DNA from: an uncultured Thermomicrobiales bacterium
GTDB lineage: Bacteria > Chloroflexota > Chloroflexia > Thermomicrobiales > UBA6265
Direction: 5' to 3'
Assembly (NCBI GenBank): GCA_902806345.1
Contig: CADCWF010000091.1
Span: 1 to 33,956 of the forward strand
Length of the DNA: 33,956 nt
Below the pieces are notes generated by a model. The model made no database searches. It saw only the letters and a program-made list of their open reading frames with translations, and had not been told where the DNA came from. How positions within the stretch are numbered: the stretch's first letter is position 1; every line of letters begins with the position of its first letter. Shown here piece after piece: positions 7,880 to 15,786 of the stretch. The position numbers and the translations under genes were made by a program.

Positions 7880-8422
7880 AGCGCCCCTTCGGGAGCATTC
7901 CGCGCGAACGGGTCGTAACCGCGATCGTGAGCGATGGATCAACGGCGGGGTCCCGGAGCTCCACGCCCGGATGAACGCGCCCTGCGCCACGCGAAACGGG
8001 GCGAGATCGTGCTGGGGAGAACGACACCGGGCTCGTGGCCGGCACGGAGGCGCCGGCGCGTCAGTCGTCACCGGAGCTGGCTCCGCGTGCCATCCAAGCC
8101 TCATGCCAGGAGATAGGCGTCGTCCGGCCGGCGGCCGACCGAACCACCGAGTCCGGCCGAGTGGGAGGGCGCCTCAATCAGGAGAGCCCCGTTCTCGTTC
8201 TCGCGTGACGGCCCCTGCCCCAACAATCCGACCGCCCCCGTTTGATTGGCGAGCACGTCCCCGGGCGGGGCTTCGAGCGGCCGGGCCGAGGCGACGAAGC
8301 CTCCCGCGGGGGAATTGCGGTCGGCCGCCGACCGATCGGATCCGCCGGGATGCAACACCGGCGAGGTCGGCAACGGCACGCCCCCCGATCGCTTCGGTTC
8401 GGCGATCGGCTACGATTGCCGG
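7880..8422. other. 543-bp gap with a possible small gene and a -10 box
   Basis: This gap separates the Lrp gene from a glycosyltransferase gene. It begins with a weak CCC-TTC-GGG hairpin just after the Lrp stop. No plus-strand frame looks coding, as the readings are Arg/Pro-rich. One minus-strand frame (8101-8379) has natural composition and is listed separately. Near the right end, TACGAT at 8411-8416 sits only six bases before the GTG start of the next gene. Confidence 0.4.
8101..8379 (-). CDS. Possible small protein, unknown
   Basis: A 92-codon frame from GTG at 8377-8379 with balanced composition (few arginines, many Ala/Gly/Ser/Leu) and about 80 percent G/C at third positions, unlike the Arg-rich shadow frames elsewhere. 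The ribosome site is poor (a G-run only). There is no recognisable motif, signal peptide or membrane helix, and several Pro/Gly-rich segments suggest disorder. It would be transcribed divergently from the neighbouring glycosyltransferase gene. I regard it as undecided: a real small protein or a chance open frame in an otherwise unexplained gap. Confidence 0.25.
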   Translation of the reverse strand: MPLPTSPVLHPGGSDRSAADRNSPAGGFVASARPLEAPPGDVLANQTGAVGLLGQGPSRENENGALLIEAPSHSAGLGGSVGRRPDDAYLLA

Positions 8423-10231
8423 GTGGACCCCACGATTGGAAGCGGCACGGCTGCGCCCGCCCGAGCCGAGACGCTCCCGGACGGGCGGCGGCCACCGATT
8501 CACCCCGGGCGGATCCAACTCGCGCCCATCGCGCTCGGAACGCTCCTCCTGGCGGCGCTGGCGCTGCGCGTCTTCGGGATCGACTGGGACGACGGGCGGC
8601 GGCTCCACCCGGACGAGCTGTTCATCACCGACTGGGTGCTCGTCGACCGCATCCGCCCGACTTGGCCGCCGGACGTCGGGAACCTCCTCGACCCGGCGAC
8701 GAGCCCGCTCAACCCGCGCTCGATCGACCCCGCCACTGGTCGTTTCCGGGACGACTACGCCTACGGGGCCCTGCCGCTGCTGGTCACCGAGGCCGCAGCC
8801 GGCGTCGCTTCCCTCGCCACCGGGGGCGACTGGCACGCCGCCGACCGCGTCTACCTGGTCGGCCGGGCACTCTCCGCCCTCCTCGACACGGTTACCGTCC
8901 TCGTCGTCTACCTGATCGGCCGCCGGCTCGCCTCGGCGCGAGTGGCCCTCCTCGCCGCCACCGTCGCCGCGCTCGCCCCGATGTCGATCCAGCTCGCCCA
9001 CTTCTTCACGACCGACAGTTGGCTGAGCTGCTTCGTCGCCCTGACACTGCTGTGGGCGATCCGCGCCGCCGAAGGGGGACGGGTGCGGGCGTTCGCCCTC
9101 GCCGGCGCGGGCGTCGGGCTGGGGATGGCGACCAAGGGCAGCGTCTTCACCCTCGCCGGGCTCGTCGCCGTCGCCGTCGCCTACGACGCCTGGGAGCGCC
9201 GGCGGCTGGGCGGGCCGGAGCGGGAGGTCGCGGTCGCCGCGGCCGCGCGCCTCGCGGCCGGCGCGGGTGCTGCTCTGGCCGCCTTCGCCCTCTTCGAGCC
9301 CTACGCCCTGGCCCGCCCCGATGTCTACGTGGCGGCGCTGCAGCGGCAGGCAGAGATCGTCTCCGGCGCCTTCGACGTGCCCTTCACCCGCCAGTACGTG
9401 GGCACCACGCCGGTCGTCTACCAGCTCGAGCAGGTCGTGAAATGGGGATTCGGCCCGGTCGCCGGGCTGCTCTCCCTCGGCGGCCTCGCGCTCCTCGCCC
9501 GGCGCTGCCGACGGTCCCCTGCTGCCGGGCCGCTGCTCGTCCTGGTCTGGTTCGTCGGCTATGGGGCCGTGGTCACCCTCGGCGAGACCAAGTTCCTCCG
9601 CTACCTGGCGCCGCTGACGCCGGTTCTGGCCCTCGCCGCGGGGGTGGCGATCGACGCGGTCTGGCGCCGGGTCGGGGACCGGTTTGACCGGCGAGCGGGT
9701 GCCATCGTCGGCACCGCCCTCCTGGCCGGAGTGGCGCTCTGGACGGCGGCGTTCGTCTCCATCTACGCCCGCGAGCACCCGCGGCTGGCCGCCTCCCGCT
9801 GGATCTACGCCAACATCCCGGCCGGCAGCGTGCTCGGTTCCGAGTACTGGGACCAGGCGCTGCCGATGGCACTCGACACCGGGCTCTCGCCGGAGACCCG
9901 CGGCTACGAACTGCTCCCCATCGACCTCTACGCCGACCGGCCACCGGAGGAGGCGGCCGACGCCATCTTCGCGTTCCTGGAGCGGGTCGACTACGTTGTC
10001 CTGTCCTCCAACCGGGTCGAGACATCGATCCGGCCGTCGCCCTGGCGTTACCCGGTCCAGATCCGCTACTACGACCTACTCCACGCCGGGCGGCTGGGAT
10101 TCACCTTGGTCGCGGAGTTCCGCGCCGACCCGGCGCTGGGTCCGCTCCGGTTCGACGACCAGGCCGCCGACGAGTCGTTCGTCAACTACGACCACCCGCG
10201 GGTGATGATCTACGCGAAGGACGAGCCGTGA
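8423..10231 (+). CDS. GT-C membrane glycosyltransferase (PMT/ArnT-like)
   Basis: A 602-residue integral membrane protein of the dolichyl/polyprenyl-phosphate-sugar-using GT39/PMT_2 type. A first membrane helix (about residues 33-50) is followed by an external loop with RLHPDELF, where Asp64-Glu65 is the position of the catalytic acidic pair. About ten further hydrophobic segments follow to about residue 450, and then a soluble C-terminal domain. It probably transfers a sugar from a lipid carrier to a glycan or protein at the outer membrane face; donor and acceptor are unknown. GTG at 8423 follows a TACGAT -10 box by six bases, which suggests leaderless translation. Longer N-terminal readings are low-complexity. 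The next gene is convergent. Confidence 0.88.
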   Translation: MDPTIGSGTAAPARAETLPDGRRPPIHPGRIQLAPIALGTLLLAALALRVFGIDWDDGRRLHPDELFITDWVLVDRIRPTWPPDVGNLLDPATSPLNPRSIDPATGRFRDDYAYGALPLLVTEAAAGVASLATGGDWHAADRVYLVGRALSALLDTVTVLVVYLIGRRLASARVALLAATVAALAPMSIQLAHFFTTDSWLSCFVALTLLWAIRAAEGGRVRAFALAGAGVGLGMATKGSVFTLAGLVAVAVAYDAWERRRLGGPEREVAVAAAARLAAGAGAALAAFALFEPYALARPDVYVAALQRQAEIVSGAFDVPFTRQYVGTTPVVYQLEQVVKWGFGPVAGLLSLGGLALLARRCRRSPAAGPLLVLVWFVGYGAVVTLGETKFLRYLAPLTPVLALAAGVAIDAVWRRVGDRFDRRAGAIVGTALLAGVALWTAAFVSIYAREHPRLAASRWIYANIPAGSVLGSEYWDQALPMALDTGLSPETRGYELLPIDLYADRPPEEAADAIFAFLERVDYVVLSSNRVETSIRPSPWRYPVQIRYYDLLHAGRLGFTLVAEFRADPALGPLRFDDQAADESFVNYDHPRVMIYAKDEP

Positions 10232-10524
10232 AGACGAGGAGACGGTCGGAACCCGCGCGAGCGATAGAGCCTTGGGAGACCGTGGTCCCCGGGTCCGTCT
10301 GATCCGGTAGGCAAGGCTCTCACTCCGACTCGGTCAACCGAGGACGGAATGACGTCGCTGCGGCGGCAGATCCTTCGTCGATGCGTCCGGGATGTCGGGG
10401 GGTTGGTCGGGTAATCAGCCAGGTTTCGTGGCAGGGAAGCGTGACCGAAGCGGGCGGCGATACGACCAGGATGCCCGCGTTCGGGCCGCGCTCCCGAAGC
10501 ACCGGCCCGGGTGGGTGCTCCGGT
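10232..10524. other. 293-bp convergent gap with an inverted repeat
   Basis: The gap lies between the stops of the glycosyltransferase and the penicillin-binding protein. It contains a perfect 9-bp inverted repeat AGAGCCTTG (10266-10274) / CAAGGCTCT (10312-10320) enclosing an inner GACC-GT-GGTC hairpin. This could be a bidirectional terminator without a U-tract. A fragment at about 10347-10377 ends GCGGCGGCAGATCCTTCG and resembles the end of the repeat element at 13930-14012. I see no gene here. Confidence 0.4.
10266..10320. terminator. Candidate bidirectional terminator hairpin
   Basis: Two perfect 9-bp arms (10266-10274 and 10312-10320) are separated by 37 bases that themselves contain a small GC-rich stem. 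The position, 35 bp after a stop and between convergent genes, fits a terminator. There is no run of T on either side, so Rho-independent termination in the classical sense is uncertain. Confidence 0.35.
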
Positions 10525-12948
10525 TTACGGCCGCCGCTCGGCCAGCTCCGGCGGATCCGGCGCGGGGAAGACCGGCTGCGATCCCTCAGCGAAGCGAACC
10601 GCCCGTGCATAGCGGAAGATCGTGTCGGCGGCGCCGCCCTTGAAGGCGCCGCCGCGCTCCCGCATCAGCTTCATCGTCTCGGCGAGGTCGGCCTGCTGCC
10701 ACGGCGAGATCTGGTCGCAGCGGGTGAACGGGCCACCGTCGGCGATCAAGACTTCGCGCCGGTTGCCGTTGAACTCGTCGATCGGCTTGCCGCCGGTCAC
10801 TTCGCAGACGGCACCGTCGACGATGCCCGCCGGCCGTGGGAACTCCTTCGCCACCGGCTGCCCGTCCGGCCCGAGCAGCAACTTGGCGAACTCCGGGTTG
10901 CTGTGGATCTCGTCCATCATCTTCGACCAGATCGGGCCGGCGGCCTGGATGCCGTCGATCTCGGCCAGCTTGTCGTTGCGCGTGTTGCCGACCCAGACGC
11001 CGATCGCGACGTCCGTCGTGTAGCCCATCGTCCAGACATCCCTGAAGTCGTTCGTGGTTCCCGACTTGGCCGCGGTCGGCCGGCCGAGCCGGGTCTGCGT
11101 CTGCTCGAAGAGGTTACCCCGGCCAAAGACCAGCGATCGCGCGTCGGAATCGGTCAGGATCGACGTGATCTGGTAGGCGATCTCCGGCCGGATCGCCTGC
11201 TCCGCCTCGGCCAGCGTCTTGCGCCGATCGAGCTCGTAGAGCACCCGGTCCTCGCTGTCGGTGATCTTGAGGATCGGGGTCACCGGGACGTACTTGCCGT
11301 TGTTGGCGAAGGTCGCGTAGGCGTTGGTCAGCTCCAGCGGCCAGACATCGCCGGAGCCGAGCGCGATCGAGAGCCCGTAGTCGTCCACCGGCTGGTTCAG
11401 TTCGTGCTTGAGCCCCATCCGGCGGGCGATGTCGACGACCCCCCGCGCGCCGCCGATGTAGGAGGCGGCCTTGACCGCCGGGATGTTCAGCGAGTTGGCC
11501 AGCGCCCGCCGGACCGTGACCGCGCCGTTGAAGGTGCGGTCGTAGTTCTGCGGCTCGTAGTAGGGCATCGGCTCGCCGGTGACCACGTCGATCGCGCCGG
11601 GGGTTTCCATCCGGATCGGCGCGTCGAGGACGACGGTGCCGGGGGTCCAGCCCTGCTCGAAGGCGGCGGCATAGACCAGCGGCTTGATCGCGGACCCCGG
11701 CTGCTGCGCCGAGGTGGTGATGTTGACCATCCCCTCGATCGAGACGTCCTCGAAACTGGCCGAGCCGACCATCGCCAGGATCTCGCCGCTGCCCGGCGCG
11801 ACGACGGTCATCGCGCCGTTGCGGGCGCCGTAGCCCTCCAACTGGGCGACCTGCTCGGCGACCAACCGCTCGGCCCGCTCCTGGAGACCGGTGTCGATCG
11901 TGGTGTAGATGTTGAGGCCGCCCTTGGTGAAGTCGCGGTCGGGGTACATCTCGTCGAGGTACATGCGGACGTACTGGACGAAGTGGGGGTGGTCCAGCAC
12001 AAGGCCCCCGCCTTCGCGCCCCTCGTGGATCCGCGGCATCTCCTTGTAGGCGGCGTCGGCCTCGGCGCGGGTGACGTAGTCCAACTTGACCATCTGGTCG
12101 AGGACGTACTTCTGGCGCTCCTTGGCCTCGTCGGGGTAGAGGGACGGGTTGTAGCCCGTCGGCTGCTGTGGGATGCCGGCTAGCATCGACGCCTCGGTCA
12201 GGGTTAGGTCGGAGGCGTGCTTGTGGAAGTAGGTCTGGGCGGCGGCCTCGACGCCGTAGGAGAGGTTCCCGTAGAAAATCGCGTTGAGGTACATCGTCAT
12301 GATGTCGGTCTTGGAGTACTGCTGCTCCAGGCCGACCGCCGCCAGCATCTCCTTCCACTTGCGGGAGACGGAGATATCCTGGGACGAGATCTCCTGTGAG
12401 TGGAGGGCACGGACGAGCTGCTGGGTGATCGTCGAACCGCCGGAGGAGCCGGAGCCGCCGAGGTTGATCGCGATGATCCGGCCGAACGCCGTCGGCTCGA
12501 TCCCGGGGTGGCTCCAGAAGGTGGCATCCTCGGCGGCCACCGTCGCGTCGATCAGGTCCTGCGAGATCCGGTCGAGGGGCGCGAAGGTGCGCCAGCCGTA
12601 GTCGGGGTCCGGGATCTCCTGGAGGAGCTTTCCGTTGCGGTCGAGGATCCGGGTCGTCTGGAAGGTGTCGGCCGCGATCAGCCCGGCGTTCGGCAGCGAC
12701 TCGTTGAGCTCGCGGTACTCCGTCACCGTGTAGGCCGCGCCGGCCGCGGCGGCGACCGTCGTGACGACCGTGCCGGCGACGACGACGACCGCGATCAGGG
12801 CGGCGAGCGCAAGCGCGATCCGCAGCACCCACGGGGCGCCGCTTTCGCGACGGCGGGAGATGCCCGGCAGCAGGTGGGGCGGCAGACCGCCGTGCGGACG
12901 GCGGCGCGACGGTTGGATGCCGGAGCGGGGGATTGCTGGGTGGCTCAT
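10525..12948 (-). CDS. Class A penicillin-binding protein (transglycosylase/transpeptidase)
   Basis: An 807-residue bifunctional murein synthase of the PBP1A type. A short basic cytoplasmic tail (1-40) and one membrane anchor (about 41-72) precede a GT51 transglycosylase domain with EDATFWSHPG (Glu140), GGSTITQQLVR (171-180) and RKWKEMLAAVGLEQQYSK (from 196). The transpeptidase domain has SAIK (Ser419-Lys422, the acylated serine), SLN (486-488) and KSGTT (628-632; KSG replaces the commoner KTG). A C-terminal extension holds two cysteines (VCEVTGGKP and TRCDQ). It polymerises and crosslinks peptidoglycan outside the membrane. ATG at 12946-12948 follows AGGAAA. A TAGCAT -10 box lies at 13020-13025 on the minus strand. 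Confidence 0.94.
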   Translation of the reverse strand: MSHPAIPRSGIQPSRRRPHGGLPPHLLPGISRRRESGAPWVLRIALALAALIAVVVVAGTVVTTVAAAAGAAYTVTEYRELNESLPNAGLIAADTFQTTRILDRNGKLLQEIPDPDYGWRTFAPLDRISQDLIDATVAAEDATFWSHPGIEPTAFGRIIAINLGGSGSSGGSTITQQLVRALHSQEISSQDISVSRKWKEMLAAVGLEQQYSKTDIMTMYLNAIFYGNLSYGVEAAAQTYFHKHASDLTLTEASMLAGIPQQPTGYNPSLYPDEAKERQKYVLDQMVKLDYVTRAEADAAYKEMPRIHEGREGGGLVLDHPHFVQYVRMYLDEMYPDRDFTKGGLNIYTTIDTGLQERAERLVAEQVAQLEGYGARNGAMTVVAPGSGEILAMVGSASFEDVSIEGMVNITTSAQQPGSAIKPLVYAAAFEQGWTPGTVVLDAPIRMETPGAIDVVTGEPMPYYEPQNYDRTFNGAVTVRRALANSLNIPAVKAASYIGGARGVVDIARRMGLKHELNQPVDDYGLSIALGSGDVWPLELTNAYATFANNGKYVPVTPILKITDSEDRVLYELDRRKTLAEAEQAIRPEIAYQITSILTDSDARSLVFGRGNLFEQTQTRLGRPTAAKSGTTNDFRDVWTMGYTTDVAIGVWVGNTRNDKLAEIDGIQAAGPIWSKMMDEIHSNPEFAKLLLGPDGQPVAKEFPRPAGIVDGAVCEVTGGKPIDEFNGNRREVLIADGGPFTRCDQISPWQQADLAETMKLMRERGGAFKGGAADTIFRYARAVRFAEGSQPVFPAPDPPELAERRP

Positions 12949-13076
12949 CGGTTTCCTGAAGAGGTCGAGCGGCAACGTGTCGGAATCGGCGGGACGACGC
13001 GCCGAACATGAACGCATCGATGCTACCACGCGGGACGGGGGGGACCCGTTTCACGGGGAGGACGGAGGGATCGGCG

Positions 13077-13880
13077 ATGCCGGGAACCGAGGGCGATGCC
13101 TGGGAGCGCGTCGAGCGGGTGGTGGCCGCGGCGGGGCCGGAGCGCCGGGTCGGCCTGGCGGCGAGTCTGCTGGGCACCGCCCGGTCGTGGGGCTACGGCG
13201 CCGACGAACCGTTCCCGGCCGCCAGCACGATCAAGCTGCCGATCCTGGTCGCCCTCCTCCAGGATGCGGCAGCCGGCCGCGTCGACCTGGCCGAGGAGCG
13301 GCCGATCCCGGCCGCTGCCCGGGTCGGCGGCAGTGGCGTCCTGGCGGAGATGTCGCCGGCGCTGCGCCTCACCCTCGCCGATCTCGCCTACCTGATGATC
13401 GCCGTCTCCGACAACACTGCCTCCAACGTCCTCCTCGACGCGCTCGGTCCGGCGCGCGTGCGGCGGACGATGGCCGACTGTGGGATGGGGCGGAGCGTGC
13501 TCGGGCGCCGGTTCCTGGGGCGGCTGCCGCGGCCGGAGGAGGGCGAGAACGTCACGACCGCCGCCGACCTCGTCGCCCTCCTGGCGGCGATCGCCGAGGG
13601 CCGCGCGGCCTCCCCGGCGGCGTGCGCCGAGATGCGCCGTACGCTCGGGCTCCAGCAGCACCGGGAGTTGCTCGCCCGCCGGCTGCCGGAGGGGCTGCGC
13701 TACGGCGGCAAGTCGGGCTGGTTGCCGGGCCTGGCCCACGACGCAGGGCTGATCGAAGGTCCGGGCGGGACGCTGGCCATCGCCGTCCTCACGTCCGGAT
13801 TCACCGATCCGATCGACGCCCACGAGGCGGTTTGGAGCATCTCCGCCGCGCTGATCGAGGCGTCGGGCGTCGCTGGCTGA
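13077..13880 (+). CDS. Beta-lactamase-fold serine hydrolase
   Basis: A 267-residue class A beta-lactamase-like protein. The three active-site motifs are in order: STIK (Ser50-Lys53), SDN (111-113) and KSG (212-214, in place of KTG). An omega-loop-like EEGEN with Glu154 and Asn158 matches the spacing of the Glu166/Asn170 pair of true class A enzymes. There is no signal peptide or lipobox, so it appears cytoplasmic, unlike secreted beta-lactamases. Many such signal-less proteins are annotated 'serine hydrolase' without known substrate, so antibiotic resistance should not be assumed. ATG at 13077 follows GGAGGGA. It is divergent from the PBP gene across 128 bp, hinting at shared regulation or a peptidoglycan-fragment substrate. 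Confidence 0.85.
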   Translation: MPGTEGDAWERVERVVAAAGPERRVGLAASLLGTARSWGYGADEPFPAASTIKLPILVALLQDAAAGRVDLAEERPIPAAARVGGSGVLAEMSPALRLTLADLAYLMIAVSDNTASNVLLDALGPARVRRTMADCGMGRSVLGRRFLGRLPRPEEGENVTTAADLVALLAAIAEGRAASPAACAEMRRTLGLQQHRELLARRLPEGLRYGGKSGWLPGLAHDAGLIEGPGGTLAIAVLTSGFTDPIDAHEAVWSISAALIEASGVAG

Positions 13881-14265
13881 TGGGAGACACGGGTGGGCGA
13901 TGGGCATCGGCGCCAACCGCCCAACCGCGTCATCCTCGGGCGCAGCCGAAGGATTGCCCTCCGAATCCCGAGATGACCGAACGAGCGACGCCGCCGCGGC
14001 GGGAGATCCTTCTCTTCGACCAGGCTCACTGGACCGTGTCGGCGATCCAAGCCGCCGCATGGGGAAAGGGTCGGTTTCCAGCCGGGAAACGCCCATCGTC
14101 GATCGACCCGTCCCCCCTTCGCGCTCGGGGCAGACTCGGGCATCCTCTTGGGCGGCGGTCGAGGGAGGGGCCGTCCCGGTCTCGTCTCACGCCGGCCCCG
14201 CCGAGGCGTTCTATCCTGACGGGGCCGACGAACGGCGCCGCGCCACGAGCGTCCCGGGAGTTGGG
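13881..14265. other. 385-bp gap with an intergenic repeat and a sigma-gene promoter
   Basis: This gap lies between the serine hydrolase and the sigma factor. It contains the palindromic repeat at 13930-14012 (listed separately) and a -10-like TATCCT at 14212-14217, which would start transcription roughly 40 nt upstream of the sigma ATG. No sigma-70 -35 is evident, so the promoter may be read by an alternative sigma factor. An open frame runs through from 13900 but is low-complexity, so I do not count it as part of the sigma gene. Confidence 0.4.
13930..14012. repeat. REP-like palindromic intergenic repeat
   Basis: An 83-bp element contains ATCCTCGG (13932-13939) that pairs with CCGAAGGAT (13946-13954) with one bulged base. 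A second inverted pair GAAGGAT (13948-13954) / ATCCTTC (14006-14012) encloses the whole element. Fragments ending in the same GGCGG-(G/C)-AGATCCTTC pattern occur near 10347-10377, and a shorter AATCCTTCG near 30019-30027. This is the form of dispersed REP-type intergenic repeats in GC-rich bacteria. Confidence 0.5.
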
Positions 14266-14883
14266 ATGGAGAGCATTTCGATCGCGACACGACCGGCCGA
14301 GTCACCTCCGTCGCCGCGCGCGGCGGATACCCCCAGGAGCCTCGGGGCGGAGAACTCCGGGCCTGAGACGTCCGGACCCTGCGCGGGGATCGATTTCGAC
14401 GAGGTCCTCGCCCGGCACGGGCCGGAGGTGTACCGCTACCTGCTCCAGCTCTGCCGCAACCGGCCCGACGCCGACGACCTCTACCAGGAGACGGCGCTGA
14501 AGGCGTTCCGGGCGTTCGGCCGCCTGGACGCGGTCGCCAACCACCGCGCCTGGCTCTACCGGATCGCCGGCAACACCTTCCTCAGCGACCGCCGCAAGCA
14601 CGGCCGGACGGGACCGCTCGCCGATGCCGTTGCCGAGGCGCTCCCTTCGCCGGCGAGCGACGAGGCGGCGCGGCTCGACGCGCGCGACCTGCTGGTTGCG
14701 GTCGACGGCCTGGTTGCCGGGCTGCCGAAGAAGCAGCGCCTGGCGCTGGTCGGCCGCAAGTACCATGACCTCTCCTACGCGGAGATCGCGGCCAGCCTCG
14801 GCTGCTCCGAGGATGCCGCCCGGGCCAACGTCCACGCCGCGCTCCGCAAGCTGCGGGACGCGCTCGGGGACCGGCTGGCGTAG
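14266..14883 (+). CDS. ECF-type RNA polymerase sigma factor
   Basis: A 205-residue sigma-70 family protein with only regions 2 and 4. A Ser/Pro-rich N-terminal 40 residues precedes region 2 (EVLARHGPEVYRYLLQLCRNRPDADDLYQETALKAFRAFGRL, then HRAWLYRIAGNTFLSDRRK). Region 4 has LPKKQRLALVGRKYHDLSYAEIAASLGCSEDAARANVHAALRKLRD, with the typical YAEIA helix-turn-helix. ECF factors direct transcription of stress or envelope genes and are usually held by a co-encoded anti-sigma. Here the next gene, 45 bp downstream, begins with an anti-sigma-type zinc finger fused to a DNA repair methyltransferase. I take ATG at 14266 with GGGAG upstream, because the longer frame from 13900 is low-complexity. Confidence 0.88.
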   Translation: MESISIATRPAESPPSPRAADTPRSLGAENSGPETSGPCAGIDFDEVLARHGPEVYRYLLQLCRNRPDADDLYQETALKAFRAFGRLDAVANHRAWLYRIAGNTFLSDRRKHGRTGPLADAVAEALPSPASDEAARLDARDLLVAVDGLVAGLPKKQRLALVGRKYHDLSYAEIAASLGCSEDAARANVHAALRKLRDALGDRLA

Positions 14884-14928
14884 CGAGACCACCCCGCGGG
14901 CGCTGCGCCCCGGCCGACGGAGACGACC

Positions 14929-15786
14929 ATGACCACCACCGGAACCCACCAGTCCTTCCCCGATATCCGGCTCAACCACCACCGGCAGCCTCCGAGCCTG
15001 GACACCGAGGCCGCCCGTCCAGGCGTCGACCCCTGCGATGTCGCCTGCGAGGCGATGCCGGCCCACGTGCTCGCCGACCTAGCGCCGACCGACGAGGCAT
15101 GGCTCCGCGAGCACGTCGCAGGCTGCGGCTATTGCGCCCGCCAGCTTGACGGCTTCGAGCGGCTTGGCTCGGTGCTCGATGCGGTGTGCGCGTCGCCGAT
15201 CGACTGCCCGGTGCCGGCGGTCGCGCTCCCGCCGTGGCCGGGGAAACGGGCCGTGCCGGCCTGGACCGAGACGGTCGACAGCCCGGTCGGGCCGTTGGTG
15301 CTCGCCGCGACCGAGGACGGCCTCAGCGAGGTCGCCTTCGCCCGCTCGCGGACGCCGGACGAGGTCCGCGCCCTCCTCCTCGAACGAGGCCTCGATCCCC
15401 GGCCCGCCGGGGCGGCAAGCCCGCCGGTCGTCGCCGAGACCCTGGCCCGGGCGGCCGACCAGCTCGGCGAGTATTTCGGCGGCAACCGGCACCTCTTCGA
15501 CCTGCCGCTCGACTTCCGCGGCGTGACCCCCTTCACCCGCTCGGTCCTCGAGGCCACGGCGACGGTCGACTTCGGCCGTCTGGAGACCTACCGCGGGATC
15601 GCCGGCCGGATCGGCAAGCCGGGCGCGACCCGCGCCGTCGGCAACGCCCTCGGTCGAAATCCGCTACCCGTGGTCGTGCCCTGCCACCGGATCGTCCGCT
15701 CCGGCGGTGGGATCGGCGGCTACACCGGTGGGCTTTGGATCAAGGAGCGGCTGCTCGCGCTCGAGGGCGCCGCCTTCGGCACCTAG
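14929..15786 (+). CDS. Anti-sigma-type zinc finger fused to O6-methylguanine-DNA methyltransferase
   Basis: A 285-residue two-part protein. Residues about 34-85 hold Cys36, Cys40 and the HxxxCxxC set His62-Cys66-Cys69 (REHVAGCGYC), the pattern of zf-HC2 anti-sigma domains. Residues about 110-283 are a complete Ogt/MGMT: an N-terminal RNase-H-like part (VDSPVGPLVLAATEDGLSEVAF), TYRGIAGRIGKPGATRAVGNALGRNP, and the active-site PCHR with Cys252, ending in GGYTGG...LLALEG. The enzyme part transfers a methyl group from O6-methylguanine to its own cysteine, once only. Stand-alone Ogt proteins are about 160-175 residues, so the extra N-terminal domain is real. Lying directly behind an ECF sigma gene, it may both repair DNA and control the sigma factor. 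ATG at 14929 follows GACGGAGA. Confidence 0.9.
   Translation: MTTTGTHQSFPDIRLNHHRQPPSLDTEAARPGVDPCDVACEAMPAHVLADLAPTDEAWLREHVAGCGYCARQLDGFERLGSVLDAVCASPIDCPVPAVALPPWPGKRAVPAWTETVDSPVGPLVLAATEDGLSEVAFARSRTPDEVRALLLERGLDPRPAGAASPPVVAETLARAADQLGEYFGGNRHLFDLPLDFRGVTPFTRSVLEATATVDFGRLETYRGIAGRIGKPGATRAVGNALGRNPLPVVVPCHRIVRSGGGIGGYTGGLWIKERLLALEGAAFGT

Noticed and set aside
10260..10325. Possible tRNA gene because of paired ends AGAGCCTTG/CAAGGCTCT.
   Set aside because: No anticodon arm, T-loop GTTCRA or CCA-type end fits; better read as a hairpin.
13900..14265. N-terminal extension of the sigma factor frame.
   Set aside because: It runs through a palindromic repeat and a -10 box and is low-complexity; ATG 14266 has its own ribosome site.
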